A stretch of 38,478 nt of DNA from an archaeon (GTDB taxonomy: Archaea > Micrarchaeota > Micrarchaeia > Anstonellales > Anstonellaceae). Every line of letters starts with the position of its first letter. Position 1 is the stretch's first letter. Shown here piece by piece: positions 30,208-37,583 of the stretch. The notes beneath the pieces are model-generated. The model had not been told where the DNA came from and did not search any database. It saw only the letters and a list, made by a program, of their open reading frames with translations. The translations under genes were made by a program, and so were the position numbers. The stretch spans positions 68,702 to 107,179 of the forward strand of contig JAGVHI010000016.1 of NCBI GenBank assembly GCA_020056635.1, read 5' to 3'.

Positions 30208-32436
30208 ATGGACCGTCTGGTTCTTTTTGCAGCAGTGTTTGCTGTTGCTCTTCTCCTTTTGGGCTGCGCGGGAAATGCCCCAGAGGGGCAAAAATCGCCA
30301 TCTGCAGCCAATCCAGCTTCTTCTTCTCCAGCAGGCTCACAAGCTTCCCCTCAAAAAATCTCTCCAGATTCCATAAATGACCCAGACCTACGCTCGATAT
30401 ACGAAGCTTCGCTTGAGCAGCCTCCCCCCAAAACTTCGATTGCAAAGCTTGCAGAGGCATTCGATTCGGGAAAAATTCCGCAGGCGGATTACGCGGTATT
30501 CTCAATGCAAGCAATTTATACCCCACAATCCCTCCCTTCACAATATTCAGGTGCCGCGCTTGAGGGCTATGATGACAGCCGCGATACGATGCTCCTGCTT
30601 GATTCATGGGATATGCTAACCACCCAACAGAAAGAGCAGATGGCCCCTCTCATTCGTTTGGGCAATGGGGATATTCCAAAAGTTGCAAAGGAATATGCAG
30701 AGGAAATAGATATCGAATCAGTTTCAATCGCCCCAGGGGAAGCCGACCCCTCGCCCGCGCCCCTCATGCTCTCCCCCCAAAAAATAACTTTCGCAGGGCC
30801 AGTTTGGATAGAATACAAGCGCGATGTTGCAGGCGGGAAATTTTCTCTTCGCGAGCGGTTGCCCGTGGGCCACAGCCAGGCCGAATACCAGGCAATGAAC
30901 GCCCGCTTTGACCTTCTTGAGAAAGCAACCACCGAAACCTACCCGAAATTCAAGCAATTATGGGGCATTGAGCCCACTCAGCAGGTTTGGGTATATGCGG
31001 AGGAGCTTCCAAAAGGGGTGCTCGGGCGCTCCACGCTTGCTGAATTCACTTACGACCCAGTCGAGCGCTGCAGGCTGTTTGTGGATTTCAACCAGACCGG
31101 ATTGGGGAATGAGGCAAAGGCAACGCTTGCGCACGAGCTTTTCCACTGCTTCCAGTTTATTGTTCCTATGCGCAACTTCAATGATACCGGCATGTACTGG
31201 CTTGCCGAATCCACCGCAGTCTGGTCAGAGCACTATGCGTACCCGGATTACAATACTGAGCAGCCGCGGCTCCCGCGCTTTTTCAAAACACGGGAGGAAA
31301 TGCTGTTCCAAAAGGGGCTTAAGGCATACGCCGACTACCCTTTCTGGCTCATGCTTCAGCAAAAAGGGGCAGAGGCTTCCACTATAGATGTGCTGAAAGC
31401 AGCCAAATCCAAAACCGCTGAGAAGGCACTCTCAGAAATGGGGAATTATGACAATTTTTTCGCGGACTTCGCAGTCTGGAGCTGGAATCAGGACCCTGTG
31501 AACAACTACCAGGATTCCCCGAATTTCCCTGCGCTCAAGGTGACCGGCCCTGCAGTGTCGTACAATCTCCTATTTGAAGATTCGCAGGCAGACATCCCTT
31601 ATGTGCTGCAACCGGGCGCTGCGCACTACTCAGCGCTTGACATGCCACAGGAAGCAAAGAAAATAAAATTCACCTTCCCGCAATCATCCGACCCAAAGCG
31701 CCAGCGCACCGCGCTCATAAAAATAAACGGAATCCGGCACGATGAGGACTGGGGCGAGCTTTCCGAGAAAACATTCTGCCCTGACCAGCCGGGCGAAAAA
31801 GTGCAGGCAGCGGTTATTGTGCTCTCCAACTCCGACCTTGACCATGATTTCTCCTCCACCTATTCTGTGGATACCACCGGGGAGTGCCCGAGGCAGATAG
31901 GCGGCACCACAAAAATCACATGGGACTTCACAATGCAGGGCAAGACGACAAAGTCCATTTTCACCTCGCATGACACGCTGCAGTACGATTCAGAGGAGGA
32001 CGAGTATGTGCTAAAAACCCGCAGGATGACATGCTCCTACTCGGACACCGTAAATATAGAGGACGAGCTTATGCCGGTCCATAGCAGCAATACCGGCTCG
32101 GGCAGCTCCACAGAGGAATACCCCAACCCATACGAAGCGCCCCTCAAGATCCGTTTCGATTACAATGACAATGAGGTGGATTTCAAGGTGGACCCTGACA
32201 CGAAGAATCCCAATTGGGTGCATTACACTGGAAAGCTAAACGGAATTCCCACTGATGAATATGGCGATTGCATCACTTTCTCCCCGGTTCCGTCCCTAAT
32301 CGAGCTTCCAATGGGCGAATACCTGACCGGGGACCGCCTGCACGGGACAAAAAACCTCATAACAAGCGGAGTGAGTTCCACACTTGAGTTCGATTACATC
32401 ATTCCCGAGCCGGAAATAAAGCCTGAGGAGGAATGA
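30208..32436 (+). CDS. Lipoprotein with HExxH metallopeptidase domain, 742 residues
   Basis: The protein begins with a lipoprotein signal (LVLFAAVFAVALLLLGC). A helical region of about 150 residues follows, and then a peptidase domain with LAHELFHCFQF (His309, Glu310, His313) and WLAESTAVWSEHYAY, in which Glu334 is placed like the third zinc ligand of gluzincins. The last roughly 280 residues are beta-rich and include YVLKTRRMTCSYSDTVN and a jelly-roll-like stretch. The family is probably a peptidase MA-type lipoprotein. ATG 30208 is preferred to the GTG codons at 30199 and 30202, which belong to the GGTGG ribosome site. It faces outward and may process surface proteins or peptides. Confidence 0.78.
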   Translation: MDRLVLFAAVFAVALLLLGCAGNAPEGQKSPSAANPASSSPAGSQASPQKISPDSINDPDLRSIYEASLEQPPPKTSIAKLAEAFDSGKIPQADYAVFSMQAIYTPQSLPSQYSGAALEGYDDSRDTMLLLDSWDMLTTQQKEQMAPLIRLGNGDIPKVAKEYAEEIDIESVSIAPGEADPSPAPLMLSPQKITFAGPVWIEYKRDVAGGKFSLRERLPVGHSQAEYQAMNARFDLLEKATTETYPKFKQLWGIEPTQQVWVYAEELPKGVLGRSTLAEFTYDPVERCRLFVDFNQTGLGNEAKATLAHELFHCFQFIVPMRNFNDTGMYWLAESTAVWSEHYAYPDYNTEQPRLPRFFKTREEMLFQKGLKAYADYPFWLMLQQKGAEASTIDVLKAAKSKTAEKALSEMGNYDNFFADFAVWSWNQDPVNNYQDSPNFPALKVTGPAVSYNLLFEDSQADIPYVLQPGAAHYSALDMPQEAKKIKFTFPQSSDPKRQRTALIKINGIRHDEDWGELSEKTFCPDQPGEKVQAAVIVLSNSDLDHDFSSTYSVDTTGECPRQIGGTTKITWDFTMQGKTTKSIFTSHDTLQYDSEEDEYVLKTRRMTCSYSDTVNIEDELMPVHSSNTGSGSSTEEYPNPYEAPLKIRFDYNDNEVDFKVDPDTKNPNWVHYTGKLNGIPTDEYGDCITFSPVPSLIELPMGEYLTGDRLHGTKNLITSGVSSTLEFDYIIPEPEIKPEEE

Positions 32437-32476
32437 ACCAGCGAGCCGGTATCTAGTGGAAACTTGCTTGCTTTGG

Positions 32477-33316
32477 CTAATCCGACCAGTAAGTTTTGCT
32501 CTGCGATTTTCCTTTTTGATTGCCCGAGCGAAGCTCATTTCCATTGCCAAGAATCATTATATCCAATCCAGCATCCGGCATCATGCGCTCGAATTCAAGC
32601 CTCATCATGTCCATGCTGCTCACATGTTCCCAAAGCGGATTTTTCCCATAATAAATCGTGCCATCTTTGCCTATTGCAGCGCAATCCGGCTTGCGCATAT
32701 CCCTCCCGCCCCTGTCCGTGTTGGAATATTTGATTTTTGCAGTTCCTTTGCCATTGCCATTGAACCTATTCACTCCATCAATAATCGTGTTCCTTGCCCC
32801 TTCCGCCCCGCCTATAATAGTGATTTCCAATTCAAGATTCGCAAACTGTGAGTTGAGCAGCCTTACAATGTCGTATTTGTTCACCATTGCGTCAATATGC
32901 GCCAACCCGACCTTCTCCACTTTCCCGCAGTTTCCTTTCGCGCTTATCGCAAGAATCGGGCACGGGCCCGCCGCAAACGTATAAATCGCATCATATCTCG
33001 TGTTTGTCGCTTCAAGCACCGCAGCCCTCCCTTGCAAAATCACATATGGCCTGGCTTCGCGTATTTCCGAAATCCGTGGCACTGAGCGTATGCTTAGCGT
33101 GTCAACGCGCACAGGAAGGGGTGCGGTTATTGCGCTCTCGCTTAGCGGAAGGGTTTGCGCAAACCCTGTCCTGCATATTCCCAGCGCAATCCCTGCAGTT
33201 ACCACCGCAGCCATGGAAAACAGCGCCAGTTTTCCCACTCCCCTGCGTTTTTGCGCTGCTGGGAATTTGGTACGTGCATCCATCTTCACTTGCGCAGCAA
33301 TTTTTGAAGCATTCAT
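32477..33316 (-). CDS. Membrane-anchored NTAN1/CheD-like amidohydrolase (putative)
   Basis: The 279-residue product has a basic N-terminus, one transmembrane or signal-anchor helix (VGKLALFSMAAVVTAGIALGI, residues 27-47) and then an exported domain. In this, FAAGPCPILAIS (Cys119), GLAHIDAM (His140) and LELEITIIGGAEGARNTI follow the order and spacing of protein N-terminal asparagine amidohydrolase (NTAN1) and CheD-type deamidases: catalytic Cys, then His in a HxDG-like motif, then a GG(F/A) strand end. The later DCAAIGKDGTIYYGKN parallels an NTAN1 strand pair. The true start is ATG 33316, about 25 nt after a CTTAAACA box. A 26-codon upstream extension overlaps a repeat and is rejected. Substrate unknown. 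Confidence 0.5.
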   Translation of the reverse strand: MNASKIAAQVKMDARTKFPAAQKRRGVGKLALFSMAAVVTAGIALGICRTGFAQTLPLSESAITAPLPVRVDTLSIRSVPRISEIREARPYVILQGRAAVLEATNTRYDAIYTFAAGPCPILAISAKGNCGKVEKVGLAHIDAMVNKYDIVRLLNSQFANLELEITIIGGAEGARNTIIDGVNRFNGNGKGTAKIKYSNTDRGGRDMRKPDCAAIGKDGTIYYGKNPLWEHVSSMDMMRLEFERMMPDAGLDIMILGNGNELRSGNQKGKSQSKTYWSD

Positions 33317-33351
33317 GCAGGATATATTATGCTTAGAACTGTTTAAGTGTG

Positions 33352-33382
33352 TTTGTCGCCAAAAGTCGATTTCACGCCGGAA
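33352..33382. repeat. 31-bp repeat, copy 1
   Basis: The sequence begins TTTGTCGCCAAAAGTC and ends ACGCCGGAA. It matches 37231-37261 at 29 of 31 positions in the same orientation. Its minus-strand reading is FRREIDFWRQ. Confidence 0.75.
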
Positions 33383-33418
33383 TGGGGCCTGCAACTGATT
33401 GTGTTCGAGAAAAGTTTG

Positions 33419-33427
33419 TATTAAATC
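33419..33427 (+). promoter_or_regulatory. TATA box of the GNAT gene
   Basis: TATTAAATC lies 22 nt before ATG 33450. Confidence 0.55.
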
Positions 33428-33449
33428 TCTTTCTTATCATATCTACAAC

Positions 33450-33998
33450 ATGGCAGTACCGCAGCCTGCGCAAGCAGGCAAAGCGAATGTTGCAGCCCAA
33501 CTGATTTTCAGTACATTCCAGCCCCACCATACTATCCCTATTTGCGATTTAAACCGGGCCCATGTCCAAAAATCCCCTTTTGCGCATTTGTGGCAGGAAG
33601 GGCATAATGAAATAGTGCGCAATATTCCCGAGGTGTTTCTGGAGAAGAAAGGGGATTTTCTGGTTGCGAGCCATATAGGGCAGATTATAGGCATGGGCGG
33701 AATTATGGGTGTAGTAGAAAAGCCGGTAGTCGACCGAAAGCCGCGTTATGAGAAAACCGCCCTGCTGCGCAAGGTAAGGGTGCACCCGGAATTCTGGGGA
33801 TTGGGGATAGAAGCGGAGATAATCGGGCAGCTTGCAATCCGGGCAAGGAAATTGGGGTACGAGTGGCTCAGGGCAAAAGTTTCTGTGGACAATGAACACA
33901 TGATAAACATATTGAAAGAAAACGGGTTTGAGCATATGGATACGGAAGATAAATTCGGAACCCAGCTGCTTGTTTTTGAGAAATTAATTAGGGTTTGA
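33450..33998 (+). CDS. GNAT-family N-acetyltransferase
   Basis: The 182-residue protein has the GNAT core: FLVASHIGQIIGMGGIMGV (beta strands 2-3), then KTALLRKVRVHPEFWGLGIEAEIIGQLAIRARKLGY, in which VHPEFWGLGIEAE is the acetyl-CoA pyrophosphate-binding motif A (R/QxxGxG/A type). The common ending LRAKVSVDNEHMINILKENGFE follows. The chosen ATG follows a TATA box; an in-frame ATG at 33399 overlaps the divergent promoter and is unlikely. The substrate cannot be told; it may be a protein N-terminus, an amine or a sugar. The gene is divergent from the NTAN1-like gene. Confidence 0.87.
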   Translation: MAVPQPAQAGKANVAAQLIFSTFQPHHTIPICDLNRAHVQKSPFAHLWQEGHNEIVRNIPEVFLEKKGDFLVASHIGQIIGMGGIMGVVEKPVVDRKPRYEKTALLRKVRVHPEFWGLGIEAEIIGQLAIRARKLGYEWLRAKVSVDNEHMINILKENGFEHMDTEDKFGTQLLVFEKLIRV

Positions 33999-34084
33999 TA
34001 AATTATGGAACGCTATCGGAGTAAGGCGGAATAGCTTATTGGCTGCTTATTATTATCACACATTAGTTATTTATTAAACACACA

Positions 34085-34093
34085 TTTATAAAG
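34085..34093 (+). promoter_or_regulatory. TATA box of the caspase-like gene
   Basis: TTTATAAAG lies 22 nt before ATG 34116 in an AT-rich stretch; a leaderless transcript is expected. Confidence 0.65.
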
Positions 34094-34115
34094 TACCAAA
34101 TCCTAAATTAGGCAT

Positions 34116-35090
34116 ATGGACCTTTCCAATCCGTCAGACTTTGCTATATCCTGCATAGTTGGCGGAGTTTTCGGCGCTCTTTCAGCAATAGAAAGCGCTA
34201 TAGTTTGGGCAGTGCACAAGCTTACTCCAAACAGGATAAGCGAAACGCATGGGAAAACCGATAAGCAGGCAATAATAATTGACAATGGACATGACAGGGC
34301 ATATGCCGGCCCAATAAGCCTTTCTATTCTCCTCTCAGGCTTTATTTCCATATTTTCCGGCTGGGACTTTTTGCCAGCGGGTGCATCATTGTTCTATTTG
34401 TTCAGGTCCACCCGCCTGGACCAGGCCAACCTATACGAAATGTGGAAAAGCAGGAGATTGAGGAAGGCGCTTGAGGGCAAGGGGTATTCGGTTTCAATAT
34501 ACCATAAATTCGATGGGAACTGGGATGCAGTGCTTGACTCGGTTGAGAGGAATGCAACTTCCCAAACTACCACTGTAATTGCTTATCACGGGCATGGGGG
34601 CCGCCTGAAACGGCCGTATAGCCAGATAACTTGTGACGTTTACGAAGTGACTGACAATACGGCCCGCTACAGATATGCATATGCCACGGATCCGGCGCAG
34701 CGAACCCACATTTCCATTCTTGAGAAAAAAAGCGTGCAGGATTACGAGCTGATTTCAAAACTTGCCCACCTGCCCGGAAAAAAAGTGCTGCTTGTAAGCG
34801 CGTGCCAGGCTGGCGGTTTCGCTGCAGCTGCCAGGGACTTACGGGGCGATTTGAGGGAAAACATATCGGTTCTCACTGCTTCCGGGAACAGCATAACTAC
34901 CCCGAACAAGCTTAACCGGGCATTCACCCACTTTGTAAAGGGGGGCGATGCCAATGTGGGGGAATTCTTTCATTTCCATTCCCGCAGGTATGCGCTTTCC
35001 GGCGGAAGGATGAGGCGGGCTGCACTCCTGCTGAAAAACCGGATGTACAACCCGCAAGCCCACGTGGGCCGCAATGTAATCACTATCTGA
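34116..35090 (+). CDS. Membrane-anchored caspase-like (clan CD) cysteine peptidase, putative
   Basis: The 324-residue protein has two hydrophobic segments near its N-terminus (about residues 9-33 and 66-96) and then a soluble domain. This contains TVIAYHGHGGRL (His158, His160) and, about 70 residues later, KKVLLVSACQAGGFA (Cys230). A strand ending in HGHG and a later hydrophobic strand ending in SACQAG are the His/Cys pair pattern of clan CD peptidases (caspase, metacaspase, legumain, gingipain and related). ALEGKGYSVSIYHKFDGNWDAVLDSV between the membrane part and the His strand fits the usual alpha/beta order. A basic C-terminal tail follows. Function is inferred only from fold; substrate and activation are unknown. 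Confidence 0.6.
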   Translation: MDLSNPSDFAISCIVGGVFGALSAIESAIVWAVHKLTPNRISETHGKTDKQAIIIDNGHDRAYAGPISLSILLSGFISIFSGWDFLPAGASLFYLFRSTRLDQANLYEMWKSRRLRKALEGKGYSVSIYHKFDGNWDAVLDSVERNATSQTTTVIAYHGHGGRLKRPYSQITCDVYEVTDNTARYRYAYATDPAQRTHISILEKKSVQDYELISKLAHLPGKKVLLVSACQAGGFAAAARDLRGDLRENISVLTASGNSITTPNKLNRAFTHFVKGGDANVGEFFHFHSRRYALSGGRMRRAALLLKNRMYNPQAHVGRNVITI

Positions 35091-35114
35091 ACTGAACTTC
35101 CTCTTCTTGCTTAA

Positions 35115-35141
35115 TTTTCACCTTAACCAGCTTCTTCCACA
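35115..35141 (+). repeat. Interspersed repeat, copy d
   Basis: TTTTCACCTTAACCAGCTTC followed by TTCCACA. It lies between the caspase-like and permease genes. It is the copy closest to a consensus of the family. Confidence 0.7.
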
Positions 35142-35148
35142 AATTAAG

Positions 35149-35158
35149 CTTTTATAGG
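35149..35158 (+). promoter_or_regulatory. TATA box of the permease gene
   Basis: CTTTTATAGG lies about 20 nt before ATG 35178 and directly after repeat copy d. Confidence 0.55.
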
Positions 35159-35177
35159 AAAACTGGGGAAGGGCTCC

Positions 35178-36476
35178 ATGCTTAGGCGTTCGCTTGGACT
35201 GTGGCAGACCGTGCTTTTAGGCATCGGGATAATGATAGGAGCCGGAATCTACGTGCTGGTGGGGGTGGCAGGAGCCCAGGCAGGGGATGCGCTGTGGCTC
35301 TCGTTTCTTATTGGGGCCATTCTTGCAATATTGACCGGATTCACCTATGCTGAGCTGACCTCCATGTTCCCTAATGCCGGCTCGAGCTACTTTTACTCAA
35401 AACAGGCATTCGGCTCGAGGAGGTTAAGCTTCCTGCTCGGCTGGTTCCTTATTATCGCATATACGGCAATGAGCGCGACGGTCGCGTTCGGGTTTGCGCA
35501 GTACCTTAATACTTTCTTCGAGGTGCCCCAGCCGGCTGTCGCGTTCGGGGTAATAGTTGTGCTCGGAATCCTCAATTATATCGGGCTTCGGGAGGCAAGC
35601 GGGTTCAATACAATTGCAACCGTGCTTGAGATAGCCGGCCTTGTGGGCATCCTGGCATTGTTCTTCTGGAGCGCGGGGTTCTCGGGTTTTGAGTTTTCCA
35701 TCTCATCGCCCACTGGCCTGGGAGGGCTGCTCTCCGCAGTCGTGTTCGTGTTCTTCGCATACCTGGGCTTCGAGGTTCTGCCCACAATTTCCGAGGAGGT
35801 GAAGGATGTGAGAAGAACCCTTCCCAGGGCATTGCTCATTTCCATCGCAATCACATCGGCATTGTACATTCTGGTTGCAATCGCCTTCACCTCCGCGCTA
35901 ACGCATGAAGAAATAGTCAGCACTGTGGAGAGCGGGAAGGGCGCGCTTGCGGTTGCGGCTGGGAAATTCGGGGGGAACGCCGCGCTGTTGGCGCTTGGGA
36001 TAGTTGCCCTTTTCTCGACCGCGAATACAATCCTGATATCCGCAATAGGCGTGAGCAGGATGATGTACGGGATGGCAAAGGAAAAAGCGCTGCCCGGGCA
36101 GTTGCTTTCAACAACTCGGAGCGGGGTTCCGGGTAATGCGATAATCATCTCCACAGGTCTGTCGATTCTGTTTGTGCTGGTGGGGGATATTGAGTTCATT
36201 GCTAGGATTTCGGTGGCAGGCCTGCTGATGACTTTCATTATAGATAACCTGTCGGTAATATTCCTGAGGCTCAAAAAACCGGGATTGGCTCGGCCTTTTA
36301 GGATTCCGTTTTCATTCGGTTGGATTCCCCTTTTCCCTGCATTGGCAATAGTTTCAATGGGGCTGCTCCTGGTGCATGAGTTCTGGGTTGAGCCCGCGCT
36401 GCTTTTGGGATTCGCAGGCCTGGTAATTGCAGGGATTGCGCTTAACGAGGCGGAGTACAGGCTGACCGGGGATTGA
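35178..36476 (+). CDS. APC-family amino acid permease
   Basis: The 432-residue integral membrane protein matches the amino acid-polyamine-organocation family, which takes up amino acids with protons or by exchange. The opening LGLWQTVLLGIGIMIGAGIYVLVGVAGAQAG contains the GxGxMIGAGIF substrate-binding signature of TM1. TM3 follows FTYAELTSMFPNAGSSYFYSKQAFG, and TM6 has VVFVFFAYLGFEVLPTISEEVKDVRRTLPRALL, a family hallmark. TM8 has NTILISAIGVSRMMYGMAKEKALPG. About 12 helices are expected, and the length is normal for a shorter member. Expression is probably leaderless from the TATA box at 35149. The substrate is unknown. Confidence 0.94.
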   Translation: MLRRSLGLWQTVLLGIGIMIGAGIYVLVGVAGAQAGDALWLSFLIGAILAILTGFTYAELTSMFPNAGSSYFYSKQAFGSRRLSFLLGWFLIIAYTAMSATVAFGFAQYLNTFFEVPQPAVAFGVIVVLGILNYIGLREASGFNTIATVLEIAGLVGILALFFWSAGFSGFEFSISSPTGLGGLLSAVVFVFFAYLGFEVLPTISEEVKDVRRTLPRALLISIAITSALYILVAIAFTSALTHEEIVSTVESGKGALAVAAGKFGGNAALLALGIVALFSTANTILISAIGVSRMMYGMAKEKALPGQLLSTTRSGVPGNAIIISTGLSILFVLVGDIEFIARISVAGLLMTFIIDNLSVIFLRLKKPGLARPFRIPFSFGWIPLFPALAIVSMGLLLVHEFWVEPALLLGFAGLVIAGIALNEAEYRLTGD

Positions 36477-36601
36477 CAACTGTTCATTTCTGCGGAAACA
36501 TGCTGTTTGCGCCCTGCAGTTTTTCAATACTCCGAAAAATAGGGCAGTCCTGGTAGAATTCACATTCTCATGGCAGAGCGGATGGAAGGGGCGGGACCGG
36601 G

Positions 36602-36610
36602 CTTAAATAT
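36602..36610 (+). promoter_or_regulatory. TATA box of the lipoprotein gene at 36632
   Basis: CTTAAATAT is 21 nt from ATG 36632 but only 6 nt from the earlier in-frame ATG at 36617. Initiation spacing therefore favours the later start. Confidence 0.55.
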
Positions 36611-36631
36611 CTGGATATGCAAAAGCTTAGC

Positions 36632-37177
36632 ATGCGGCTTTTGGCATTGATATTCATCGGGCTCGCCCTGCTTTTCGCAGGCTGCACCCAGCCGGCGCAG
36701 GAACCGCAAAATGAGGCGGGCAACAATTTGACCCCTGTTGCAAACCCTCTTCCGCAGAATAATTCCATGCCTGTGCCGGTTTTGCCCCCCACAAGCCATA
36801 ACAATTCTACCTCGCAGCAGAATGTTTCACCGCCCTCGCAAAACATTACCGCTCCTGTGCTGAATGCAACGGGAATCCAGGAGAACGTATCAGAAAGAAG
36901 CAATGGAAGCATGGAAATCGAAGGGATGCGGTTCGGCAATTATACCCTTGTTCTTGAGGATATTTCTATTGCAAGCGGGCCAGAGCGGATTTCCTGCGCT
37001 ATAATAGGAATTTACGGATATGGAAGTTCCTCAAAACTTGCGGAGTTGCAGGGGTGCCCGGGCCAAGACATCCGCTGGGTTGCGCCTGACGGCCGCACAT
37101 GGCGCATCGTAGTCTACCAGACCGCGCAAGGGTATTCACAGGAGGCTGCTTGGGCTGAAATAGCGGTATTCGGATAA
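36632..37177 (+). CDS. Sequon-rich lipoprotein of unknown function
   Basis: The 181-residue product starts with a lipoprotein signal (MRLLALIFIGLALLFAGC). A roughly 85-residue Pro/Asn/Ser/Thr linker follows, with many N-glycosylation sequons (NNS, NST, NVS, NIT, NAT, NGS), and then a globular domain of about 80 residues. The domain reads EIEGMRFGNYTLVLEDISIASGPERISCAIIGIYGYGSSSKLAELQGCPGQDIRWVAPDGRTWRIVVYQTA and may be a small beta sandwich with one disulfide. It would be displayed on a glycosylated stalk on the outer membrane face. ATG 36617 is an in-frame alternative but too near the TATA box. No enzyme motif is visible. Confidence 0.72.
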   Translation: MRLLALIFIGLALLFAGCTQPAQEPQNEAGNNLTPVANPLPQNNSMPVPVLPPTSHNNSTSQQNVSPPSQNITAPVLNATGIQENVSERSNGSMEIEGMRFGNYTLVLEDISIASGPERISCAIIGIYGYGSSSKLAELQGCPGQDIRWVAPDGRTWRIVVYQTAQGYSQEAAWAEIAVFG

Positions 37178-37230
37178 TATGGCTTGAAGGGTTCATGTAG
37201 CCGCTTTCTTATATATTTTTGAATTTTCCT

Positions 37231-37261
37231 TTTGTCGCCAAAAGTCAATTTTACGCCGGAA
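37231..37261. repeat. 31-bp repeat, copy 2
   Basis: This is the second copy of the 33352-33382 repeat, in the same orientation, differing at two positions. The minus-strand reading is FRRKIDFWRQ; the two differences are one Glu/Lys change and one silent Ile change. Confidence 0.75.
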
Positions 37262-37277
37262 AGTTACCCTCCGAGTG

Positions 37278-37286
37278 TTTAAATAC
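37278..37286 (+). promoter_or_regulatory. TATA box of the gene at 37308
   Basis: TTTAAATAC lies 21 nt before ATG 37308, a strong match to other promoters here, and decides for this start over the in-frame ATG at 37275. Confidence 0.65.
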
Positions 37287-37307
37287 TCGAAAAATCCAGC
37301 CTCATCC

Positions 37308-37547
37308 ATGAAAAAAGATTTTGGATGGGTCTTCGGCCTTCTGGAAACCGAGAAAAAGGAATTGACGCTCTGTGAGATGTATGACTTACGCCCTGAGGGA
37401 ATAGGCTCCGCCAATGTGGACTGGAAACAGCTCTGGCGCGACCGAAAGGCCATTCTACATGATTTAGAGAAGCAAATCGAGCTAGGGGTCCGATTCACTG
37501 TGAAGAACAATAGAGTGGCGTTAAGACGGATGAAGAGAAAGAAATAA
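37308..37547 (+). CDS. Small unknown protein, 79 residues
   Basis: This 79-residue protein is not recognised. It is helical and charged: MKKDFGWVFGLLETEKKELTLCEMYDLRPEGIG, then ANVDWKQLWRDRKAILHDLEKQIELGVRFTVKNNRVALRRMKRKK, with a basic end. It lacks a membrane segment. It lies directly before the AbrB-PIN toxin-antitoxin pair but is separated from it by that pair's own operator, so it need not be part of the module. The strong TATA box supports expression. Confidence 0.62.
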   Translation: MKKDFGWVFGLLETEKKELTLCEMYDLRPEGIGSANVDWKQLWRDRKAILHDLEKQIELGVRFTVKNNRVALRRMKRKK

Positions 37548-37551
37548 ATAT

Positions 37552-37575
37552 CAGTTATACCTACTAGTATAACTG
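37552..37575. promoter_or_regulatory. Perfect 9-bp inverted-repeat operator of the toxin-antitoxin operon
   Basis: CAGTTATAC (37552-37560) and GTATAACTG (37567-37575) are perfect inverse complements separated by CTACTA. The right arm runs into the ribosome site (GGTGAAAA) of the antitoxin gene, and the half-sites look TATA-like. AbrB-type antitoxins commonly bind such a palindrome to repress their own operon, so autoregulation is likely. Confidence 0.7.
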
Positions 37576-37583
37576 GTGAAAAT

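Noticed and set aside
33317-33394. N-terminal extension of the NTAN1-like protein by 26 codons
   Set aside because: It crosses a TATA box and the 31-bp repeat. The later ATG gives a normal basic start and membrane anchor.
36503-36559. An 18-codon ORF ending in Trp before the lipoprotein at 36632
   Set aside because: No promoter or ribosome site at proper spacing, and the downstream gene has no link to tryptophan.
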